Source of the DNA: Shewanellaceae bacterium UBA2521
Lineage (GTDB): Bacteria; Pseudomonadota; Gammaproteobacteria; Enterobacterales; Shewanellaceae
Direction: 5' to 3'
NCBI GenBank assembly: GCA_002341165.1
Contig: DDNL01000049.1
Location: 1-61,610, forward strand
Length of the DNA: 61,610 nucleotides
Shown: piece by piece, positions 56,058 through 61,610 of the stretch
Position numbering within the stretch: position 1 is the first letter of the stretch
Layout of the letters: every line of letters begins with the position of its first letter
The notes under the pieces: model-generated
Seen by the model: only the letters and a program-made list of their open reading frames with translations
What the model was told of the DNA's origin: nothing
Databases searched by the model: none
Position numbers and translations under genes: made by a program

Positions 56058-56621
56058 TTAAAAACGATAAGCTGAACCTAAATAAAACATTTGTATATAC
56101 CTTTGCTTAAAATTAAAAGTTTCAGTACGTTGAGAACCATCATTATAAGCTCGTTCAAACTCAAATCCTTTGTTTGACCATTTGATGTGCCGAGTTCTTC
56201 TTTTAATTCGGTGGACTGATACCCTAAGCCGTACCCTAAAAATAAATTCCATCTTTGACTCACAGCATGATTGAAGTCATAACCTAGACTGAGATAATGT
56301 GCATTTATATCAAGTTCAAATTCGGCATATCTCTCTACATTAGCAATTTCTGTTATGCTGGCTCCCTAAAAAATCAAATCCACAAATTGATAACTTAAAT
56401 TAATCCTATGCGCGTCAGAAAAGTAATAGCCAAAGTTAAGTTTATAATTCGCTCCATTGTCATAACGTGTATCAAAAGAACCAAGTTCTTGCTCGGAGGA
56501 GACTCTAAGACTTGCACTGAGAGGACTATCAATACCTACATTTCTTTTCCACCTCAGCATAAGCATGGGTGCTTGAAATAAAGAACACTAAACACATCAC
56601 AAAAAGCTGAATCGACTTCAT
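56058..56621 (-). pseudogene. Broken outer-membrane beta-barrel protein
   Basis: The ATG at 56621 opens a signal peptide (MKSIQLFVMCLVFFISS, Ala-Tyr-Ala site). The frame shifts near 56545 in an A/G-rich run. The next frame gives barrel-like strands (KLNFGYYFSDAHRINLSYQF) up to an in-frame TAG at 56366-56368. It resumes in the same frame (LSLGYDFNHAVSQRWNLFLG) and shifts once more near 56180, ending FYLGSAYRF with the terminal Phe typical of outer-membrane barrels. Three lesions in about 188 codons make it a decayed gene. The protein was a small single-domain barrel; its function is unknown. Confidence 0.82.
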
Positions 56622-56932
56622 AAGTAATTATCCATGAGTGACAAAAGTTGAAAATATTTGCTAGTTTGCTAGATATAGTGAGTTTAGATACAAAAAAAAA
56701 AGCGACGCCATTTTTTTTCATCTATTATTTCAATACACAAAAATCATAAATCTTCGGGTTTTGAATAGATGAGCTGTCTTGGTAGATGAACTGTCTTGGC
56801 AAGTATATTGCTGCCTTTTTCATCTTCAACGGAGATAAAGTCACTGTTAAGTTGCAATAATGGCTTGGATTAAAGTTTCAGCTACGATACAATCGAAAAA
56901 TTATACAATTAATCATGAAAAGGATAAGTTTG
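56622..56932. other. Intergenic region between barrel pseudogene and fkpA-like gene
   Basis: About 310 bp of AT-rich DNA between divergent genes. It holds an A10/T8 pair around a GCGACGCC core (56692-56718), a 17-bp tandem duplication (56766-56799), and presumably the promoter of the fkpA-like gene. No other gene or known site was seen. Confidence 0.5.
56766..56799. repeat. 17-bp tandem direct repeat
   Basis: TAGATGAGCTGTCTTGG (56766-56782) is followed immediately by TAGATGAACTGTCTTGG (56783-56799), one mismatch. It lies about 135 bp upstream of the fkpA-like gene. Confidence 0.85.
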
Positions 56933-57751
56933 ATGAAATCCCTAAGAAAGCTTTCGCTAATAGCTATCGCAGTGATGAGTGTCACAGCATGTAATAATAA
57001 TCAATCTGCAGAAAAAGTTGATCTGGAAACTCAAGAAGCAAAAGAAGCCTACAGCTTAGGCGCTTCGATTGGTAGCTATATTTCTAAACAACTCCAAGAA
57101 CAGAAAACAGCTGGTTTAACTTTGGATAATGAGCTGATCATGCATGGTTTTAAACAAGGTCTTGCAAACAATACCCAGCTTACAGAAGAAGAAATAAAAG
57201 AAATCTTACAAGGTTTAGACAAGAAAGTCACTGAGCAGCGTCGTGTCAAGGCTGAAGAAGTAGCTAAAGAAAACCTTAAAAAAGGTGATGAATTCTTAAA
57301 AGCAAACAAATCTAAAAAAGGCGTCAAAACGACTGGCTCTGGCTTACAATATGAAGTCCTTAAAGAAACTAAAGGTGAAAAACCAGCTCTAGAAGATATC
57401 GTTGAAGTACATTATCGTGGTACTTTAATAGATGGTACTGAATTTGACAGCTCTTATGCACGTAAGCAGCCAGCAAAATTCCCTCTCGCACGAGTTATTC
57501 CTGGTTGGTCTGAAGGCGTTCAGCTGATGACAAAAGGCTCAAAGTATAAGTTTGTGATTCCTTCAAGCCTTGCTTACGGTGAACATGGTGCAGGAGATAT
57601 TCCAGCAAACTCAACGCTTATCTTTGAAGTTGAACTTCTTTCTATTGAGAAAGCTGGCTCGTCTAAAGACAAAGCTAAGTCTGTGAAGAAAGCAGCTATA
57701 AATAAGAAAGTCGCTGAAGTTGCACAGCCTCAAGTAGCAGCTAAGCAATAA
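56933..57751 (+). CDS. FkpA/Mip-type peptidyl-prolyl isomerase lipoprotein
   Basis: 272 aa from the ATG at 56933 (AAAAGGAT upstream); an ATG at 56915 is possible. The signal peptide ends in the lipobox SVTAC (C20), suggesting a lipoprotein. The N-terminal helical dimerisation domain (YSLGASIGSYISKQL) is linked by a long helix to the FKBP domain, with VEVHYRGTLIDGTEFDSS, VIPGWSEGVQLM and PSSLAYGEHGAG. It acts as a periplasmic chaperone and prolyl isomerase. Mip-type proteins contribute to host-cell infection in some bacteria; that is not shown here. A Lys/Ala tail of about 35 residues follows the FKBP domain. Confidence 0.92.
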   Translation: MKSLRKLSLIAIAVMSVTACNNNQSAEKVDLETQEAKEAYSLGASIGSYISKQLQEQKTAGLTLDNELIMHGFKQGLANNTQLTEEEIKEILQGLDKKVTEQRRVKAEEVAKENLKKGDEFLKANKSKKGVKTTGSGLQYEVLKETKGEKPALEDIVEVHYRGTLIDGTEFDSSYARKQPAKFPLARVIPGWSEGVQLMTKGSKYKFVIPSSLAYGEHGAGDIPANSTLIFEVELLSIEKAGSSKDKAKSVKKAAINKKVAEVAQPQVAAKQ

Positions 57752-57771
57752 AACTTTTTATCTCAAGATAC

Positions 57772-57799
57772 AAAAAAAGGAGCATCTGCTCCTTTTTTT
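57772..57799. terminator. Bidirectional terminator between the fkpA-like gene and suhB
   Basis: AAAAAAAGGAGC and GCTCCTTTTTTT form a 12-bp stem around ATCT. It serves the converging fkpA-like (plus) and suhB (minus) genes. Confidence 0.9.
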
Positions 57800-57814
57800 A
57801 ATCTCAGCTCTCTA

Positions 57815-58621
57815 TCAAGAACAAGATTTTCTAAGCGCATCCGATAACGATGGACGCATCGCACGCAACAGACCTTGTGTGATTTTAGGTGTACCTGCTA
57901 CAAGATGCCCGTTCTTGAAATAATGGTGCCCACCCACAAAGTCGGTCATCATGGCACCCGCTTCACGAGCAATTAATGCCCCTGATATTAAGCTCCAAGG
58001 CTTCAGACTGACTTCAAAGAAGCCATCGAACCTTCCTGCAGCAACATAGGCCAAATCTAGCGCAGTTGAGCCTGCTCTTCTTAAATCACTAGCTTGAATA
58101 AAGACTTCTTGCAACATACTCATGTAGCTTTCTGTGTGCTGGCGCGATTTATGTGGCAAACCTGTTCCAATCAAGGCATCGGTAAGATCTTTTTGCTGAG
58201 ATACGCGAATACGGTAGTCATTTAACTGTGCTCCAGCACCGTTTATGGCAGTAAATAATTCGTCTGTAATAGGGTTATAGACCACTGCAAGTTCTGTTTT
58301 ATTTTTAACCTGAAGCGCAATGGATACTGCAAAATGTGGGATACCTTTGATGAAGTTCATCGTACCACTTAATGGGTCTATCACCCACTGATGGTCATGA
58401 CCAGGATTGATAACACCTGACTCTCGAGCAAGAATACCGTGTTCTGGATAAGATTTTTGCAAAGATGCAATAATGGCTTTTTCTGAATCTAAATCAGCTT
58501 TTGTTACATAATCATGACCTTTTTTGAAGACCTCAACTTTATCATGTTCGGCATAAGCTCGAGACAAAACAGACCCACCTTGACGCGCAGCACGCACTGC
58601 GATATTTAACATCGGACGCAT
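57815..58621 (-). CDS. suhB: SuhB (inositol monophosphatase fold), metal site lost
   Basis: 268 aa, end-to-end similar to E. coli SuhB (MRPMLNIAVRAARQGG, ALDLAYVAAGRFDGFFEVSLKPW) and next to trmJ-iscR as in E. coli, so it is the true orthologue. Of the four carboxylate metal ligands of the family, three are replaced: the Glu of TEESG is R66 (ILARESG), the second Asp of DPLDGT is S85 (DPLSGT), and the Asp of PWDxxAG is S210 (PWSLISG). D82 is kept. Phosphatase activity is therefore unlikely. In E. coli SuhB also acts in rRNA transcription antitermination with NusA, a role independent of catalysis, which may explain retention. Confidence 0.93.
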   Translation of the reverse strand: MRPMLNIAVRAARQGGSVLSRAYAEHDKVEVFKKGHDYVTKADLDSEKAIIASLQKSYPEHGILARESGVINPGHDHQWVIDPLSGTMNFIKGIPHFAVSIALQVKNKTELAVVYNPITDELFTAINGAGAQLNDYRIRVSQQKDLTDALIGTGLPHKSRQHTESYMSMLQEVFIQASDLRRAGSTALDLAYVAAGRFDGFFEVSLKPWSLISGALIAREAGAMMTDFVGGHHYFKNGHLVAGTPKITQGLLRAMRPSLSDALRKSCS

Positions 58622-58769
58622 AAATCAACCCACATTTGTAAAAGAACGATAAAAAAGAGATTTTACCAAAATAAAGAGGCAGTTCAAACGCTTTTTTAAC
58701 CAATTGACTATTTTATGAGGTAGCGCACTTTTATGTTAGAATATCGAGGTTATTTTAAGGGAACAGCAT

Positions 58770-59489
58770 ATGCTCAATCGTATCAAAATCGTGCTTGTAG
58801 GCACAACGCACTCAGGTAATATAGGTTCAAGCGCCCGAGCCATGAAAACAATGGGGCTTTCAGAGCTTGTTTTGGTCAATCCACAAGCATCTATTGACGG
58901 CAAAGCCATGGCACTTGCTGCGGGAGCAGGTGATATCCTTCAACAGGCACAACAAGTCGATACCTTACAAGAAGCTATCGCCGATTGTGCGCTCGTTGTC
59001 GCGACCAGTGCGCGTCAGAGAGGTTTAGACTGGCCTACTCTCAATCCCAGAGAGGCTGGACAAAAGCTCGTAAGTACCTCTCAAGAGCAAGCTGTAGCTA
59101 TTGTTTTTGGGCGAGAAAGCAGTGGCCTATCCAACGAAGAATTACAATTCTCTGATTATCATGTGGTAATTGACGCCAATCCGCAATACAGCAGCCTTAA
59201 CCTATCTCAAGCGGTACAATTGTTGAGCTATGAAGTGCGTATGGCTTATCTTGAACACCAAAAAGAGCCTCTTCCTGAGCCACTTCCTTATCCTCTACAC
59301 GAAGATCTGGAGAAGTTCTATACCCATCTAGAAAGTAGCTTACTCAGTTCGGGTTTTATTGTTAAAAATCATCCTGGACAAATCATGAGTAAGCTCAGAC
59401 GGCTGTTCCAAAGAGCACGGCCTGAAGTCGCCGAGCTCAATATTTTAAGGGGCATTTTGAGCTCTATCGATAAACTAAGCCGTAAATAA
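58770..59489 (+). CDS. trmJ: tRNA (cytidine/uridine-2'-O-)-methyltransferase TrmJ
   Basis: 239 aa SPOUT methyltransferase. N-terminal IKIVLVGTTHSGNIGSSARAMKTMGL, VVATSARQRGLDWP, IVFGRESSGLSNEEL and YSSLNLSQAVQLLSYEVRM are the family motifs. It modifies position 32 of several tRNAs. The GRERVG-like motif reads GRESSG. AAGGGA precedes the ATG. It lies directly upstream of the isc operon and is divergent from suhB. Confidence 0.95.
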   Translation: MLNRIKIVLVGTTHSGNIGSSARAMKTMGLSELVLVNPQASIDGKAMALAAGAGDILQQAQQVDTLQEAIADCALVVATSARQRGLDWPTLNPREAGQKLVSTSQEQAVAIVFGRESSGLSNEELQFSDYHVVIDANPQYSSLNLSQAVQLLSYEVRMAYLEHQKEPLPEPLPYPLHEDLEKFYTHLESSLLSSGFIVKNHPGQIMSKLRRLFQRARPEVAELNILRGILSSIDKLSRK

Positions 59490-59505
59490 GCCTATTTATA
59501 GGCTT
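59488..59505. repeat. Inverted repeat at the trmJ stop
   Basis: AAGCCTAT and ATAGGCTT pair across 2 nt at the trmJ stop codon. No T run follows, so termination is uncertain. Confidence 0.45.
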
Positions 59506-59534
59506 AAAACTGGCTAGCTCGACGTTTACCCTTA

Positions 59535-59559
59535 ATACTTGAGTAAAATAGTTGGTTAA
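59535..59559 (+). promoter_or_regulatory. IscR type-1 operator upstream of iscR
   Basis: A 25-bp element beginning ATACTTGAGTAAAATAGT matches the IscR type-1 consensus (ATASYYGACTRWWWYAGTCRRSTAT) at 21 of 25 positions. Its place in the iscR promoter region fits autorepression by [2Fe-2S]-IscR. A second GACT-N9-AGTC palindrome follows at about 59561-59577. Confidence 0.75.
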
Positions 59560-59627
59560 AGACTTGAATCCTGAGTCTATGTATGATGAAATTCGCACTG
59601 TTTTAAGTAAAAGAGAGGAGTCACACC

Positions 59628-60101
59628 ATGAAAATCACTTCAAAAGGTCGTTATGCTGTGACAGCTATGCTAGACATTGCAATTAATTCTCATTTACACC
59701 CTGTTCGGTTGCAAGAAATATCGACAAGACAGGCCATTTCTTTACCTTATTTAGAACAATTGTTTGCTAAATTACGTAAACAACAATTAGTAAGTAGTGT
59801 TCGAGGTCCAGGTGGTGGTTATCTCATCGTGCCGAGTTTAGACCAAATTTCTATTGATGACATCATTCAAGCCGTTGACGAGGACTTGGATGCCACCAAG
59901 TGCCAAAGTCAGGGTAACTGTCAACATGGACAACAATGCTTAACCCACTCTTTGTGGTGTGAATTAAGTCAAAGTATGCGCGCTTTTCTCGCCAATATTT
60001 CCTTGGCTGATTTAATGAACAAGCAAGACGTACAACAAATTTTAATGCGACAACAAGGTAAGCAGCCATTAAATCTTATGCCAGATCTTAAAGCTGATTG
60101 A
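59628..60101 (+). CDS. iscR: Iron-sulfur cluster regulator IscR
   Basis: 157 aa Rrf2-family regulator. An N-terminal winged helix (MKITSKGRYAVTAMLDIA, VRGPGGGYLI) is followed by the cluster ligands C92, C98, C104 and H107, exactly as in E. coli IscR. It represses the isc operon when loaded with a [2Fe-2S] cluster. GAGAGGAG precedes the ATG. It is followed by iscS. Confidence 0.97.
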   Translation: MKITSKGRYAVTAMLDIAINSHLHPVRLQEISTRQAISLPYLEQLFAKLRKQQLVSSVRGPGGGYLIVPSLDQISIDDIIQAVDEDLDATKCQSQGNCQHGQQCLTHSLWCELSQSMRAFLANISLADLMNKQDVQQILMRQQGKQPLNLMPDLKAD

Positions 60102-60179
60102 TAACTTGAAAACATGAACTGTAACTCGATATATAAGCACCCTATAAATAAGTGCTCGATAATTTTGACGGAGACCTAG

Positions 60180-61394
60180 ATGAAATTACCCATCTACTTA
60201 GACTATGCAGCAACCTGTCCAATGGATCCCCGTGTTGCAAAAAAAATGGCCGATTATCTCACCTTAGATGGTGTGTTTGGTAACCCTGCTTCACGCTCAC
60301 ATCGTTTTGGATGGCAAGCTGAAGAAGCTGTTGATATTGCTCGTAACCAGATAGCCGATTTGATTCATGCTGATCCTAGAGAAATTGTATTCACATCAGG
60401 TGCTACGGAATCGAATAACCTCGCGATTAAAGGTGCTGCACATTTCTATCATAAAAAAGGTAAGCACGTTATTACACTCAAAACAGAGCATAAAGCTGTG
60501 TTAGACACCTGCCGTCAACTTGAGCGTGAAGGTTATGAAGTCACTTATCTTGAGCCACAAAAAAATGGCTTAGTCGACTTACAAGAACTCGAAGCGGCAA
60601 TTCGCGAAGACACCACTGTGGTTTCTATTATGCATATTAATAATGAAATTGGTGTCATCCAAGACATTAATGCTATCGGCGACTTATGCCGTAGCAAAAA
60701 AGTTCTTTTTCATGTTGATGCAGCACAAAGTGCAGGCAAATTCCCCATTGATGTGACGCAAACTAAAATTGATTTACTCTCTATCTCTGCTCATAAAATG
60801 TATGGTCCAAAAGGCATTGGTGCATTGTTTGTACGTCGTAAGCCACGTGTTCGTCTTGAAGCACAAATGCATGGCGGTGGTCATGAACGCGGTATGCGCT
60901 CTGGCACGCTAGCAACACATCAAATTGTTGGCTTTGGTGAAGCGGCACAGATTGCTATTGAATCCATGCAAGAAGATCTCAAACGCATCGCATCTTTAAG
61001 AGATCGCTTACATGATGGCCTCAAAGATATTGAAGAAGTGTATATCAATGGTGATATGGAACAGCGTTACTGTGGAAACTTGAACATCAGCTTTGCTTAT
61101 GTTGAAGGTGAATCACTCATCATGGCGTTAAAAGACCTAGCTGTTTCATCTGGTTCAGCTTGTACATCTGCGAGTTTAGAGCCAAGCTACGTTTTACGTG
61201 CACTAGGCCTCAATGATGAACTTGCACATAGTTCTATTCGCTTCTCTGTAGGTCGTTTTACAACAGAAGAAGAAATTGACTACACCATTGATTTGGTGAA
61301 ACGCTCAATTGGTAAACTGCGCGATATGTCACCGCTATGGGACATGTTCAAACAAGGTATTGATTTAGACTCTATTGAATGGTCGCATCACTAA
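60180..61394 (+). CDS. iscS: Cysteine desulfurase IscS
   Basis: 404 aa, identical in length to E. coli IscS. It has the PLP lysine in SISAHKMYGPKGIGAL, the active-site cysteine loop SSGSACTSASLEPSYVLRALG-like (C near 328), and the N-terminal YLDYAATCPMDPRV. It supplies persulfide sulfur to IscU and to tRNA thiolation. It is preceded by an AT-rich spacer of 78 bp after iscR. Confidence 0.97.
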   Translation: MKLPIYLDYAATCPMDPRVAKKMADYLTLDGVFGNPASRSHRFGWQAEEAVDIARNQIADLIHADPREIVFTSGATESNNLAIKGAAHFYHKKGKHVITLKTEHKAVLDTCRQLEREGYEVTYLEPQKNGLVDLQELEAAIREDTTVVSIMHINNEIGVIQDINAIGDLCRSKKVLFHVDAAQSAGKFPIDVTQTKIDLLSISAHKMYGPKGIGALFVRRKPRVRLEAQMHGGGHERGMRSGTLATHQIVGFGEAAQIAIESMQEDLKRIASLRDRLHDGLKDIEEVYINGDMEQRYCGNLNISFAYVEGESLIMALKDLAVSSGSACTSASLEPSYVLRALGLNDELAHSSIRFSVGRFTTEEEIDYTIDLVKRSIGKLRDMSPLWDMFKQGIDLDSIEWSHH

Positions 61395-61427
61395 TTCACG
61401 ATTTAAAAGCTGTAAAGGAGCAATCTC

Positions 61428-61610
61428 ATGGCATATAGTAAAAAAGTCATTGATCATTATGAGAATCCAAGAAACGTCGGCTCTCTTGATCAAGATGATC
61501 CACATGTCGCAACAGGTATGGTCGGCGCACCAGCTTGTGGTGATGTGATGAAACTACAATTAAAAATTAACGATAACGGCGTGATCGAAGATGCTAAATT
61601 CAAAACCTAT
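61428..61610 (+). CDS. iscU: Iron-sulfur scaffold IscU, 5' part
   Basis: 61 codons reach the right edge. The sequence begins MAYSKKVIDHYENPRNVGSL and includes the first cluster ligand C37 with D39 (APACGDV). AAAGGAG precedes the ATG. It follows iscS by 33 bp in the usual iscRSU order. Confidence 0.96.
   Translation, partial: MAYSKKVIDHYENPRNVGSLDQDDPHVATGMVGAPACGDVMKLQLKINDNGVIEDAKFKTY

Noticed and set aside
56058..56566. Separate small genes at 56058-56252, 56078-56263 and 56366-56566
   Set aside because: They are consecutive pieces of one barrel protein joined by two frameshifts and one stop, so they were called as a single pseudogene.
56692..56718. A-run/T-run hairpin as a terminator
   Set aside because: The stem is almost only A-T pairs with a weak core, and it lies between divergent genes where no transcript should end.

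Overview
The window is an AT-rich, gene-dense chromosomal segment of a gammaproteobacterium with a polar-type flagellum. This rests on the synteny of whole blocks: fleQ/fleS/fleR, fliE-fliR/flhB, flhA-flhF-flhG-fliA-cheYZAB-parC, the tsaE-amiC-mutL-miaA-hfq-hflX-hflK-hflC-purA-motX-rnr-rlmB block, orn-rsgA-psd-mscM, and suhB-trmJ-iscR-iscS-iscU. Each is familiar from Vibrio/Shewanella/Pseudomonas-like genomes. I cannot name the genus. No rRNA, insertion sequence, prophage or CRISPR array was seen.

Layout. (1) 1-9 kb, minus strand: an acidic repeat protein cut by the left edge (best placed as ParP), parC, cheB, cheA, cheZ, cheY, fliA, flhG. (2) 9-27 kb, minus strand: flhF, flhA, flhB, fliR/Q/P/O/N/M/L/K/J/I/H/G/F/E, the export apparatus, C-ring and basal body. 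(3) 27-32 kb: fleR and fleS, an arginase-family enzyme, and the master regulator fleQ. (4) 32-46.3 kb, minus strand: rlmB, rnr, motX, purA, hflC, hflK, hflX, hfq, miaA, mutL, an AmiC-type amidase and tsaE, then three tandem tRNA-Gly(GCC) genes and orn. (5) 47.5-56 kb, plus strand: rsgA, psd, an MscM-like channel, a D-2-hydroxyacid-dehydrogenase-like gene, a pncB-like gene and nadE. (6) 56-61.6 kb: a broken outer-membrane barrel gene, an FkpA/Mip lipoprotein, suhB (minus), trmJ, iscR, iscS and the start of iscU.

Regulation visible in the DNA. Sigma-54 type -24/-12 elements precede fliE, fliK, flhA and fleS, and a weaker one precedes parC. A FliA (sigma-28) type promoter precedes motX. This fits a FleQ -> sigma-54 -> FleSR -> FliA hierarchy. 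MotX, a T-ring protein, implies a Vibrio-like motor whose stators lie outside the window. An IscR type-1 site lies upstream of iscR.

Most unusual points: the long (Glu-Ala/Thr/Val) repeat protein following parC; an orthologous, syntenic SuhB that has lost three of its four carboxylate metal ligands; a dehydrogenase-like protein that has lost the catalytic Arg and His, directly followed by a PncB-like protein with several eroded catalytic motifs beside an intact nadE; and an arginase-family gene wedged between fleQ and fleSR.
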